This document shows positions 25,797-33,929 of a DNA stretch of 64,000 nucleotides, in pieces (the first letter of the stretch is position 1; every line of letters begins with the position of its first letter). Location of the stretch: positions 310,001-374,000 of the forward strand of contig NZ_JBBMFT010000002.1 of assembly GCF_040095835.1 (NCBI RefSeq). Reading direction: 5' to 3'. The position numbers and the translations under genes were made by a program. Origin of the DNA: Flavonifractor hominis. Lineage in GTDB: Bacteria; Bacillota; Clostridia; Oscillospirales; Oscillospiraceae. A model generated the notes under the pieces. The model did not search any database. It was not told where the DNA came from and saw nothing but the letters and a program-made list of their open reading frames with translations.

Positions 25797-25824
25797 AGAT
25801 TACTTCCGCTCGTCTTCATTTAGT
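25797..25824 (+). terminator. Terminator after tet(40)
   Basis: A 9-bp stem GACGAGCGG/CCGCTCGTC followed by TTCATTT, about 30 bp after the stop. Confidence 0.7.
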
Positions 25825-25936
25825 AGCGCAAAATTTGAGGACTCTTTATTTCCTTATTCGGTATAGCGGAGGCGGCTGTCAATTCGACATAATTTTCTTG
25901 TGATACTTTACCGTACATGAGCATTATCTTTGCGCG

Positions 25937-26143
25937 CTACTTTACAGGGGGGAACCGGTGTGGCTCAGCCACCCGCTGGTACAGTACCGCACCGCAGCTG
26001 CGGCAGAGCAGGTATTGCAGCCGGTTACCCAGCAGACCGTGCTTCTTAAAGGTAATCAGTGCCTCGCCGTGCTGCCAGCCCAAGCCGATGTCCTCGCTCC
26101 CGCAATACTGGTATCGCTGAACGGGAAACTGCGTGTTCCTCAT
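25937..26143 (-). CDS. Small zinc-ribbon protein of mobile elements
   Basis: This 68-residue protein has a Cys pair CGS in VQRYQYCGSEDIGLGWQ and a second knuckle LCRSCGAVLY, plus a conserved GEALITFKKHGL core. Similar proteins are widespread in Firmicutes integrative elements and are often mislabelled as transcription factor TFIIIB-like because of the zinc ribbon. The first knuckle has only one Cys, so metal binding is uncertain. GAGGAGGG precedes the ATG. Confidence 0.55.
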   Translation of the reverse strand: MRNTQFPVQRYQYCGSEDIGLGWQHGEALITFKKHGLLGNRLQYLLCRSCGAVLYQRVAEPHRFPPVK

Positions 26144-26145
26144 GT

Positions 26146-26418
26146 TTATCCCTCCTCTTCCAGTTGGAGCCGGATACGCTTATCCTCCAACTCCCGGAGC
26201 AACCCCATGGCCAGTCTGAATCCAGCCTCGAAGCTGACCTGAGCAAGCTCCGCTTTCAACTGCTCTTGCGCATCTATCAGATGCATCAGCGTCTGCCGCT
26301 GCGCCTGGTTCAGGTAATTCCGCACCTCCTGGCGGGTGTTTTCAATCTCTTCCTCTAGTCCGCTGAAACCCGTGGCTCGGAAGTAGCGCCGGTACAGTTC
26401 GTTCATGTAATAGCCCAT
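26146..26418 (-). CDS. DUF6809-like small helical protein
   Basis: This 90-residue protein is almost all helix (GYYMNELYRRYFRATGFSG, then Glu/Gln-rich coiled segments ending RIRLQLEEEG). It resembles the small DUF6809-type proteins found in mobilizable elements; function unknown. The ATG at 26418 follows AAAGGAGG. It is 2 bp upstream of the zinc-ribbon gene, so they form one operon. Confidence 0.6.
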   Translation of the reverse strand: MGYYMNELYRRYFRATGFSGLEEEIENTRQEVRNYLNQAQRQTLMHLIDAQEQLKAELAQVSFEAGFRLAMGLLRELEDKRIRLQLEEEG

Positions 26419-26563
26419 GCGTGCCGCCTCCTTTGCAGCAACACACAATACCCTAATCTCAGAGGAATAGCCAGTGATTTAAACTACAATTATCAAACTG
26501 TTATCAATTTCTCCAGTCCATATTTGAACGACTCCTATCATTGTTAACATTGTGCTATTTTGC

Positions 26564-28531
26564 TTACCATCTGCCCATGGTCATGCCACCCATATTTTGC
26601 TCCTCCACATGGTCATCCGGCCTGTGGCCCAGGGCAATCCGCTTTTCCTGGAGCGTCTGAAGCCGCTTGTGGTCAATGTGCAGCCCCGTGCTTGTGGAAT
26701 CCTCCGGCACATTGTCCCGGAAGATGCTGCCCATGTGGTGGAGAAGCTGGGTGACAGAGAGTAGCAGGCCAGGCGGCCCAGGCTGGCCCTGCTCCATCCG
26801 CTCCTTGAGAAACTGCGCATAGGTGTGGCCCTGTATTGCCGCAGCCCGAAACCAGCCATAGGCAATGTTCTGGTCCTGCCCCACACCCTCCCCCATCAGG
26901 TACAGCTTGCCCAGCAGATACTGCGCCCAGGGGTTCTGCGCCTCTGCCGCCTGCCGGAAATACTCCGCCGCCGTATTTGCATTTTTAGGTACGTGCTCAC
27001 CCCTCAGATACTCCTTGCCCAGGGCATAGGCTGCATAGTCGTTTCCGTTTTGAGCGGCCGCGTTCAGCCACCGGATGCCTTCGCTGGGATCGTGTACGTC
27101 GGGATCGTCAGAGAGAAGCAATTTGCCAATCGCATATTGAGCCTGGGGTAGTTCATGCTTCGCCGCCTGCTCCAGCCAATACCTGGCCTTCTCCGCGTCA
27201 GGGATCAGCAGCCCGCCGTCCCGGTACAGCTGCCCCAGGAAGGTCTGGGCGTAGGGATCACCCATCTCCGCCAGCAGCTCCAGCCTTTCGGCGGCTTCAT
27301 CCCGTTCTTCCAGCGGGAAGGTCTCATCTTCAATGATCCTCCGCAGCTCCCGGCAGGTCCAGGTGAGTGATCGTTCATCCACCCAGTCACCGTTGTCTTC
27401 CATCTCTCTGTCCTCGAAAGAGATATGGTTCAGCCGGACGTGCTCGGCCTCCTGAATCACCGCATTCTTGATGGCGCGGAACTCTTTCTGTTCAGAGAGC
27501 GGCGGGCGCTGCCGTTCTCTCCCGGAGTAGAAGTCATTCACTTTGCATTGCAGCTCCCACCACTTCTGGTAGCACCTGTCCACAACAGGCAGGTGCTCCA
27601 TCTGGTTTACAATCTCGTCCACCTTCCGCTTCAAGGACTTCGGGAGATACCCGTAGGACTTCTTACCCTTCACATCTTCGAGACTCTGGGCAAGGTTCAA
27701 GATCATCCGCTCTGCTTCAGGATGCTCACAGACCGACTCACTCATCTGCCGGGACAGCTCCAGCATGGCGTTCCGGGTCTCCCGCACCAGTTCGTCCCGG
27801 CTTTCAGACTTCTGCTCATAGAGGTGGAGCATCTCCTGTTTGAAGATCTGATTGGTGAGGGATGACTTGATCTGCCGGATACCGTCTCTGGACAGATATG
27901 CCTGTCCAGGTTCCACCGACCACGCCATCATGTGGACGTGGGGATGCTCCCCTTCATTGTGGAAGGCAGCGTACCACCGGAAGTCCTGGGGCTTGATGTT
28001 CATGGCGGCGGCGATATCGTTGCGGTGTGTGCGCAGAAGAGAACGCCACGCCTGGGCATTGTCATAGCCCAGACGCTCAGCGTCCACCCGGTGGAGGGAG
28101 ATGATGTGTGTCCACACATTTCCGGTGTAGTGCTCCAGTTCTCCCATGGCCTTGTCCAGATCCACACTGTCCTCGTCGCCGAACAGCCCGTGGTCACCCA
28201 GACGTTCTGCACGGGGACGGGTAGCGATGTATCTGGCGTAGCCCTCCGAGGATTGAACCTGGGACCGGTTCTCCTCCAGCACCAGCGTGATGAACGATGA
28301 GGCGCTGGCTTTGGTGGGGTGCTGCGTGTAGCTTTCATACTCCAGCAGATCTTTGGTGTCAGGAAAATCTTTCACCAGTTTTGTAATGAGCTGCTCCTGC
28401 TTACGTGTAGGCGGACGGTCATCCGGGATGATCTCCACCCGCTCCCGCGTGGCGATGTACTTCATGTAGCCACTTGCACCCTGGCCGCCGCCGCATTTGA
28501 TGTAGGGGCTCTTAACAATCAGTCTTGCCAT
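26564..28531 (-). CDS. MobP3-type relaxase with Sel1-like repeats
   Basis: This 655-residue protein has an N-terminal relaxase domain beginning ARLIVKSPYIKCGGGQGASGY, with HRVDAERLGYDN and the HUH block HNEGEHPHVHMMAWS (~190-205). A helical middle follows, then at least four Sel1-like 36-residue repeats (~415-575), each with an AxxLGxLYxxG-type core such as AQYLLGKLYLMGEGV. This matches MobP3 relaxases, where Sel1 repeats are common. It is the second relaxase of the element. It overlaps its accessory gene by 13 nt. Confidence 0.85.
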   Translation of the reverse strand: MARLIVKSPYIKCGGGQGASGYMKYIATRERVEIIPDDRPPTRKQEQLITKLVKDFPDTKDLLEYESYTQHPTKASASSFITLVLEENRSQVQSSEGYARYIATRPRAERLGDHGLFGDEDSVDLDKAMGELEHYTGNVWTHIISLHRVDAERLGYDNAQAWRSLLRTHRNDIAAAMNIKPQDFRWYAAFHNEGEHPHVHMMAWSVEPGQAYLSRDGIRQIKSSLTNQIFKQEMLHLYEQKSESRDELVRETRNAMLELSRQMSESVCEHPEAERMILNLAQSLEDVKGKKSYGYLPKSLKRKVDEIVNQMEHLPVVDRCYQKWWELQCKVNDFYSGRERQRPPLSEQKEFRAIKNAVIQEAEHVRLNHISFEDREMEDNGDWVDERSLTWTCRELRRIIEDETFPLEERDEAAERLELLAEMGDPYAQTFLGQLYRDGGLLIPDAEKARYWLEQAAKHELPQAQYAIGKLLLSDDPDVHDPSEGIRWLNAAAQNGNDYAAYALGKEYLRGEHVPKNANTAAEYFRQAAEAQNPWAQYLLGKLYLMGEGVGQDQNIAYGWFRAAAIQGHTYAQFLKERMEQGQPGPPGLLLSVTQLLHHMGSIFRDNVPEDSTSTGLHIDHKRLQTLQEKRIALGHRPDDHVEEQNMGGMTMGRW

Positions 28532-28932
28532 GGGTCATCCTCCAGCTCCCGCAGCTTCTGTACCAGCGGCACCTTGCCGTTGGTCTTTTTCACGTTAGCC
28601 ACACTCTCCGCCCGTTGACGGCGCAGCTCTTCCTCGCTCACGTTGACACACTTGAACAGCATACTCAGTCCCATATCCAGCTCCACCGCCTGTTTGAAGA
28701 GCAGCGATGCCATACGGTTTTCCATCTGATCCAGTCTGCCGTCCAGATAGGACTGGACGGCGGAGGGCAGAAACAATCCGGAGTTGTTGGCGCTGAGATA
28801 GTCCAGATAAAAATCGATGGCGTTTTCGATAAATCCAGTGATACTCCAGCTGCCGTCTTCCGTATATCTCCGCTCTAGGGCCGCCTTTTTCTCCGGCGAC
28901 AGGTAAAGGGGGAATTTCTCTTTTTTGCTCAT
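28519..28932 (-). CDS. Relaxosome accessory-like protein upstream of MobP3 relaxase
   Basis: This 137-residue protein starts SKKEKFPLYLSPEKKAALERRY, compatible with a ribbon-helix-helix-type DNA-binding front, followed by a helical, charged tail. Its position directly upstream of and overlapping the relaxase gene is that of a MobC-like partner. I do not recognise a named family. The second ATG of an ATGATG pair (28932) is best spaced from GGAGG. Confidence 0.6.
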   Translation of the reverse strand: MSKKEKFPLYLSPEKKAALERRYTEDGSWSITGFIENAIDFYLDYLSANNSGLFLPSAVQSYLDGRLDQMENRMASLLFKQAVELDMGLSMLFKCVNVSEEELRRQRAESVANVKKTNGKVPLVQKLRELEDDPWQD

Positions 28933-29246
28933 CATGGCCTCCTTTCCGGGGCTTGACCCCTATTTTTCCTTGTGGGAGTAAGCGTTGAGGGATAGTGACC
29001 GTAGAACTTCCTTTCCTCTCTGCTTTTGACCCCATTTTCGGTGTTTCCAGGAATCCCTGAAACTGCCCGCACTGCGGGCAGAAGTGATTGGCAAAGGCGT
29101 CGATGTTGACGCCTTGCCTTTATCCCGCTTCTTATTTCGTCCCTCGAAAGCGGCCTAATCCGCCCTCAAAACCCCAGGTGGGGCAGGGGCTCTGCTCTGC
29201 CCAGGAGGAGGGCACACAACGCTTCACAGCGGGGCACACGGGTGTT
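28933..29246. other. Non-coding region with inverted repeats, candidate oriT for MobP3
   Basis: No gene is seen. CTGCCCGC-ACT-GCGGGCAG (29063-29081) and GGCAAAGGCGTC/GACGCCTTGCC (29090-29101 with 29108-29118) are adjacent inverted repeats. They lie between the accessory gene and the replication module, the usual place for an oriT. Confidence 0.5.
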
Positions 29247-29828
29247 TCACGCCTCCAGGCGAAGCATCTGCTGTTGATAGCAATGATCCATTGCCCTCTG
29301 TATCGGCAGGACAGTGTAGAGGTTATTGCCGTTCCACTTCATGCCGTGCTTGTCAATATAGGTTGTGTTTTCAGCTGAGATGAACTGCCTGTCCACCAAC
29401 TTTGCGATGTGCTTCATCACCGTGGACACAGTAAGATGTACCGCACCCGAGATCGTGCGGTAGCTGGGATGACACTGATGGGTGCGGCGGTCTTCACAGT
29501 AGAGCAGATAGGCGTAGACTGTGATGGCACCGTGACCAATGTTCAGGAAGAGCAGTTCATTGGGCAGAGAGAAAAAATACTTGCTGGTGATCTTGAGTAA
29601 CGGAATCCTGTTTTGATCCAGCAGCCCACGATGGTTCAGTGCAAGGATCTGTTCCGCAGCCATGTCTTTGCTCATGTGCAAACGGAATGCAATCTCCTCT
29701 GCACTTGGAGCAATATAATTTTTGCAATGCACATGGAGATAGTGGAGATAAACAAGGACAGCAAATCCTTGCGGCTTGAGATTCCATTTCCAGATGTCAT
29801 TGGGAATTGAGAAACGACACCGGTTCAT
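29247..29828 (-). CDS. Helix-turn-helix replication/regulatory protein
   Basis: This 193-residue protein contains two winged-helix-like segments: an HTH_36-like N-terminal half (APSAEEIAFRLHMSKDMAAEQILAL) and a second one (PSYRTISGAVHLTVSTVMKHIAKLVD). Such two-winged-helix proteins act as replication initiators or regulators in mobilizable elements. It overlaps the excisionase-like gene by 4 nt, supporting coupled expression. The exact role is inference. Confidence 0.65.
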   Translation of the reverse strand: MNRCRFSIPNDIWKWNLKPQGFAVLVYLHYLHVHCKNYIAPSAEEIAFRLHMSKDMAAEQILALNHRGLLDQNRIPLLKITSKYFFSLPNELLFLNIGHGAITVYAYLLYCEDRRTHQCHPSYRTISGAVHLTVSTVMKHIAKLVDRQFISAENTTYIDKHGMKWNGNNLYTVLPIQRAMDHCYQQQMLRLEA

Positions 29829-30040
29829 CCGCGATCACCTCCCTCCGTGTGCTCCGTGACCCATCGGATGAATTGTTCCTTGGGCACCACCATGCGGCTG
29901 CCTACACGCAGTACCGGGAAGCCTGGTTCGTGCATGAGCTCGTATCCGCTGGATGGCGACACGCCCAGCACCTGCGCTACCAGATTTGCATTGAGAAAGA
30001 GCGGTAGCTCATCGTAGGTTTTGTAGACAGATTCTTTCAT
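29825..30040 (-). CDS. Excisionase-like HTH_17 protein
   Basis: This 71-residue protein with FLNANLVAQVLGVSPSSGYELM and a wing VLRVGSRMVVPKEQFIRWV is a typical MerR-like/excisionase HTH_17 domain. It could be the recombination directionality factor or a regulator for the downstream gene. AAAGGAG precedes ATG 30040. It lies far from the tyrosine integrases, which is consistent with an insertion having separated them. Confidence 0.75.
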   Translation of the reverse strand: MKESVYKTYDELPLFLNANLVAQVLGVSPSSGYELMHEPGFPVLRVGSRMVVPKEQFIRWVTEHTEGGDRG

Positions 30041-30135
30041 TTCAAATTCTCCTTTACAAAAAAGTAAGGACACCAGCGGCGGTACTGATGTCCTTCTGCT
30101 TGTATTGTGTCGGAGATTTTGATAGACTGAGAAAA

Positions 30136-30172
30136 AGGCGGGACAATTTATTTTCCAGGTGGGACAATTTTA
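30136..30172. repeat. Direct repeats in the divergent promoter region (candidate operator)
   Basis: AGGCGGGACAATTTA (30136-30150) and AGGTGGGACAATTTTA (30157-30172) repeat with 21-bp spacing, two helical turns, between the divergent excisionase-like and plus-strand genes. Confidence 0.5.
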
Positions 30173-30189
30173 GAGGGGGCAAAGTTTAT

Positions 30190-30324
30190 ATGCATGGAGA
30201 GATTGTATTTTACACCCATGGCAGCACCATAGAGTACGGCGGTGAAATTTTTGCGGCCGGCGAGCTGACCGCAGACATATTGAACTTTACTCCCCAGGAC
30301 TACCGGCCCATTCAACGCCTTTAA
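30190..30324 (+). CDS. Small protein, unknown function
   Basis: This 44-residue protein (HGEIVFYTHGSTIEYGGEIF...) starts at ATG 30190 after GAGGGGGC. It shows beta-strand-like alternation and no known family. It lies 5 bp upstream of the DUF6076-like gene in the same direction, so both are likely one operon. Confidence 0.5.
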   Translation: MHGEIVFYTHGSTIEYGGEIFAAGELTADILNFTPQDYRPIQRL

Positions 30325-30329
30325 ACCGC

Positions 30330-31412
30330 ATGAAGGAGTTGGCCAGGCAGTACGAGGACACATTGGAGCGCGGCGTATGGTGGGAACTGAACAATCAGTT
30401 TATCGAGCTGCGCAGTCAGTTGATGCGGTATCGTGTATTTCAGATTTTACTGAAGGAGGATGACCAGTTTCTCAACGAGACCCAGCAGTATACAGAGAGC
30501 TATTCTTTGTTCACTGACGAGGAGATGGATGAGCAGGACTGCACTGTGGAACGATGTCTTGATCTGTACCAGAAGGAGGAAGAGGAACACCGGACACCAC
30601 CATTTCTCCTCATTGTGAATGGTGGTAGGGAGGACAAGTGGCGGTACTACAAACTGCAGATGGCCCGCTATCAGCGATACATCGATGATGTTATCGTGTT
30701 CAATCCTACGATCCATAACTTTATCAACTTTCTTCTCTCCAAATTGAAACGGAACTCTCCGGAGGCGTACGCCGCCGCGCTGTATCAGCTTTACAATGAC
30801 GAGCGGCTGGTGGAGAAGCTGATCGCGAACCCCATTGGCCCGGATCGGCCCTTCTATCAGAAGTACGACCCCTGTGTGGTAAGCTATCTGCCCAGAGAAT
30901 TCCCGGACGGAACCTTCGCCATCGCCCAGGAGCACACAACGGACAGTTTGCAGATGCTGCTGAAGGCCGACTTCATGACAGCGCTGAACGCCGGACATAA
31001 CATCCGCCGCTGTATTGTCTGCAAGAAATACTTTCTGGTCCACAGCGGTGTCCATGTCCTCTACTGTGAGGGGCGTTGCCCGTTGGACGAGCGCTTCACC
31101 TGCCGGCAGTATGGTAGCTATGAGATCCAAAAAGAACTGGCACGGGATGTGCCGAAAATCAAGGCCAAAATTACCGCTTTTAACCGCATCCGAAAAGACT
31201 ATCAGCGGGGAGCCATTACAGAGGAAGAGATGCGCCGCCTGAAGGACGCTGTGCGGGACGAGCTGTTTGACGCACTGAGCAGCCCCGACATCTCCAATGA
31301 GGACTTCAAGCAATCAATCTCCTCCGAGCGCCTTTATCCACTTTACGGCATATCCCGTCAGGCCAAGCCTCGGGGACGTCCCCGCAAGGTGGAGGACGGT
31401 GACGATGCATGA
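30330..31412 (+). CDS. DUF6076-like protein with zinc-finger motif
   Basis: This 360-residue protein resembles DUF6076 proteins of Firmicutes mobile elements. The N-terminal half is mixed alpha/beta. The C-terminal part has a CGNCxxxF-like zinc motif: IRRCIVCKKYFLVHSG followed by YCEGRCPLDERFTCRQYG. A basic tail ends with PRGRPRKVEDGDD, an AT-hook-like RGRPRK sequence. DNA or RNA binding is plausible; function unknown. It overlaps the sigma factor gene by 4 nt (ATGA). Confidence 0.7.
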   Translation: MKELARQYEDTLERGVWWELNNQFIELRSQLMRYRVFQILLKEDDQFLNETQQYTESYSLFTDEEMDEQDCTVERCLDLYQKEEEEHRTPPFLLIVNGGREDKWRYYKLQMARYQRYIDDVIVFNPTIHNFINFLLSKLKRNSPEAYAAALYQLYNDERLVEKLIANPIGPDRPFYQKYDPCVVSYLPREFPDGTFAIAQEHTTDSLQMLLKADFMTALNAGHNIRRCIVCKKYFLVHSGVHVLYCEGRCPLDERFTCRQYGSYEIQKELARDVPKIKAKITAFNRIRKDYQRGAITEEEMRRLKDAVRDELFDALSSPDISNEDFKQSISSERLYPLYGISRQAKPRGRPRKVEDGDDA

Positions 31413-32254
31413 CCAACGAGGAATTGTTGGAGCAGATGGCCAACGGCGATGAGGCAGCTTTGACCACACTGTGTCTGATGAACACAGGACTGGTTAAGGA
31501 GCGTGCCTGGTTGATTGCCCGCCAGTATCACTGCCTGCGTCAAACTCAATACGGTAGTCTGGGCGATTACGCAAAAGAAACGCTCTCCGAACTGGAGAGC
31601 GTGGGAATGTTGGCGCTGGTGGAGTGTATCCGCACCGGCAGTTATGACACGGAGAAGGGCCGGTTTACCACTTACATCACCCCGTTTCTGGACGGAGCCA
31701 TGCGGCGGCATCTGGAATGTAGTATGGGGACACTTGCCCTGGATCGGGACAGCATGGGGCTAGTGCGAAAGACGCAACGCCTTTACTATCAGGAAGGGAA
31801 AGAACTTAGCGAGATCTGTATGTCCCTTGGAATCTCTTTCCGTGCGGCTGCCAGGGCAGTTGCCTACCCCACACATTTCTTCTCTGTCTATGATCTACAA
31901 GGCCCGGATGATGACGGCGATATTTACGAGCGGCTTACCATCAACCACCTTTCATACTCTGCGGAGGATGCTGTGATCCGCGCAATGACCATGAAATGCC
32001 TGCGGGAAGAGTTTATGCAGCTTTCCAAAAGGGATCAGGAGATTTTGGGACGGTGTTTCGGTGTGTACGGTTTTCCTAAGTCAGATCTGCGGGAAATCGC
32101 CATGCGAAACCGCGTGAAGGAGTCCGGTGTGGAAAAAGCCAGGGATCAGGCACTGAAACACCTTCGGGATCGGTACCGGAATAGCTTTGCCTGGAAGCTC
32201 CGCCGGGCCAGACAGATTGTGCTGGCGGTCATATGTACAGAACATCTTTGTTAA
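31409..32254 (+). CDS. Sigma-70 family RNA polymerase sigma factor of the element
   Basis: This 281-residue protein has region 2-like sequence (ELESVGMLALVECIRTGSYDTEKGRFTTYITPFLDGAMRRHLE), a region 3-like HTH (LSEICMSLGISFRAAARAV) and a region 4 HTH (QLSKRDQEILGRCFG...SGVEKARDQALKHLRDRYR). It probably directs transcription of element genes. Its last codons encode TEHLC-stop; a matching SEGYLC-stop remnant is found at the far right end of the element. Confidence 0.8.
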   Translation: MTNEELLEQMANGDEAALTTLCLMNTGLVKERAWLIARQYHCLRQTQYGSLGDYAKETLSELESVGMLALVECIRTGSYDTEKGRFTTYITPFLDGAMRRHLECSMGTLALDRDSMGLVRKTQRLYYQEGKELSEICMSLGISFRAAARAVAYPTHFFSVYDLQGPDDDGDIYERLTINHLSYSAEDAVIRAMTMKCLREEFMQLSKRDQEILGRCFGVYGFPKSDLREIAMRNRVKESGVEKARDQALKHLRDRYRNSFAWKLRRARQIVLAVICTEHLC

Positions 32255-32336
32255 CAGCATGATAAAAAATTCAGCTATTCAATGTAATGTAAGGTAGTGG
32301 CGGACAGCGCAGCCCTAATGCGCCGAGAGTTTACAA

Positions 32337-32364
32337 TTGACTTACTGCAAATACTCTTTATAAT
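32337..32364 (+). promoter_or_regulatory. Promoter of riboswitch 1
   Basis: TTGACT (32337-32342), 16-bp spacer, TATAAT (32359-32364), upstream of the first cobalamin riboswitch. Confidence 0.75.
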
Positions 32365-32384
32365 GGTAACCAAACGAATATAGT

Positions 32385-32656
32385 GCTCCGACTTTTGTGG
32401 CACCGGCGCGTTCCTCTTCAGAAGACACGCCGGGACGTTCCGCTGAACAAGGGAATTGGGTGAAACTCCCAAACACGTTTCCGGGAACCGGATGTAGTCT
32501 CGGATTCTGTAGCTGTGAGCATAGAGTGTCTGTTTTTTCTGCGAAAGCAGGTCACTGGCAGGCTGTAATGGCCTGACTGGGAAGGCGAACCAGATGCGCA
32601 GATGCGGTTGTCCGCATCGAGATATGCGAGTCAGAAGACCTACAAAATAACGGGTG
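32385..32656 (+). ncRNA. Cobalamin riboswitch 1
   Basis: It has the conserved elements of B12 riboswitches in order: GGGAATTGGGTGAAACTCCC, a long insertion, GCAGGTCACTGGC, CTGGGAAGGCG and the 3' box AGTCAGAAGACCTAC (ending about 32653). It reads in the plus direction but meets the 3' end of the oppositely oriented cbiZ; the next plus-strand gene is btuF at 33930. Confidence 0.88.
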
Positions 32657-32691
32657 TTATTTCTTTGCGAAACAACACCCGTGCTGTCTGG

Positions 32692-32726
32692 AAAAGCGGT
32701 AGCATTTGCTGCCGCTTTTTATTTTT
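32692..32726. terminator. Bidirectional terminator between riboswitch 1 and cbiZ
   Basis: AAAAGCGGTAGC pairs with GCTGCCGCTTTT and is followed by TATTTTT on the plus strand; on the minus strand T-runs also follow. It can serve both as riboswitch expression platform and as cbiZ terminator. Confidence 0.8.
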
Positions 32727-32729
32727 GGA

Positions 32730-33842
32730 TCAAATGGGCGCCTGATCGGGATACAGCCGTTCTTGCTCCAGCAAGTTGGACATGAGCAGCTGACAGAGAA
32801 AATGCTCCAGTTTATCCATGAGTGCAGCTTCCTGAAGCAGAGATAAATCACAGCGATAGTGCCGTTGAATCTGGCGCAGCAGATGCTCTCCCCAATCTCC
32901 GGCCTCCAGCTCAGTCAGCATTCCAGCACGGCGCTGATCTTCCAAATGCACATAGAGCACCACAACTCCAACCAGGAATGCGTCCTGATCCAGTTTTTTT
33001 ATGGTTCGGGCAATTGCGGTATCTTGCCCCGGTCGCCGGGCCAGGCAATGAGCGGACAGCGTGTCCGCAGTGATCCCAAAGCGATGCAACCTCTTGAGTA
33101 CGGTATGCTGCTCCTGCGCACAAAAGCCTGTTTGTCGAAACAGCGCCTCCGTGACGGCCTCCCGGACGGCCAGCGCCGCCAGTTCTCCAAATTTAAAATG
33201 TTTGCCTGCGTTCAGCAGCATTCCTTCCTGTCCGGTTCCGCAAATGATGACTATGCCGTCTGTCCCGGTTCCGGTGGCAAGCTCTTGTGATACGCTGCTT
33301 CCTTGCATCAGATCCCGAAGCACAGCGGTTTTGGCCTCGGTGGCTGTGAGTATCAGCTCCGCCATGGCGCCGGGGGCAAGAGGCCGATCTGTAATCAGAA
33401 AGATATTGATGGTTCCGGGCGGCACAGAGGTGGGTGCGCCGTCCACCTCTGTCAGAAATGCCGGATCACCGGCGCAGAGCGCGTTAACATCGGCGCCGCC
33501 GGATACTGCGGCCGTAATTTGCAGATCCTCCCAGCGTTTGGTGATGACCACCATGTTGTCCAGATTTGCCGCCGTATCCAGGCCGGTGGTGTGATCCGGA
33601 TCCAATCCCAGACGTCTGGCCACCGTGCGCTGGTGTTCCCGCAGATTATTTCCCTGCATAGGCTGACAGACACCGGCCATGCCGCAATCACAGTAGTTAA
33701 AAGCGGCGGTCAGATCGTCCCGCATGCCGCCGCCGTTGGCCCCTGTGGACAGCACCATGCGGGGGCCGGAAAACCGAAAGACAGCAGCCTGTTCCGTGCA
33801 GGCCAGGCGGTCGCCGTTGCACAGCTCAAAAATACGTTCCAT
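32730..33842 (-). CDS. cbiZ: Adenosylcobinamide amidohydrolase CbiZ with C-terminal extension
   Basis: This 370-residue protein's first ~240 residues match CbiZ: LSTGANGGGMRDDLTAAFNYC, MVVITKRWEDLQITAAVSGGADVNALCAGD, NIFLITDRPL and GKHFKFGELAALAVREAV. CbiZ cleaves the aminopropanol linkage of adenosyl(pseudo)cobalamin or cobinamide to give adenosylcobyric acid, so imported corrinoids can be rebuilt with another lower ligand. The ~130-residue C-terminal helical part is beyond the usual family length and unrecognised. The ATG at 33842 follows GGAGGATG. It is transcribed divergently from btuFCD and convergently with riboswitch 1. Confidence 0.88.
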   Translation of the reverse strand: MERIFELCNGDRLACTEQAAVFRFSGPRMVLSTGANGGGMRDDLTAAFNYCDCGMAGVCQPMQGNNLREHQRTVARRLGLDPDHTTGLDTAANLDNMVVITKRWEDLQITAAVSGGADVNALCAGDPAFLTEVDGAPTSVPPGTINIFLITDRPLAPGAMAELILTATEAKTAVLRDLMQGSSVSQELATGTGTDGIVIICGTGQEGMLLNAGKHFKFGELAALAVREAVTEALFRQTGFCAQEQHTVLKRLHRFGITADTLSAHCLARRPGQDTAIARTIKKLDQDAFLVGVVVLYVHLEDQRRAGMLTELEAGDWGEHLLRQIQRHYRCDLSLLQEAALMDKLEHFLCQLLMSNLLEQERLYPDQAPI

Positions 33843-33929
33843 ACATCATCCTCCGGGATTCTCCGAGATGTTCTGAGTGGATTATAACAGATAACAATAA
33901 ACAGGAAAAGACGAAAGGAACTGTTGGAA

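Larger units (their letters stand above)
15221..25824. mobile_element. Probable nested mobilizable unit (serine recombinase to tet genes)
   Basis: The serine recombinase, TnpW, initiator, DnaC-like ATPase, relaxase, MobC, HTH/sigma pair and tet(O)-tet(40) form a complete Tn4451/CTn-like set. It separates the tyrosine integrases from a second relaxase/replication module. The exact ends were not identified; these coordinates are only the outer known features. Confidence 0.45.
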
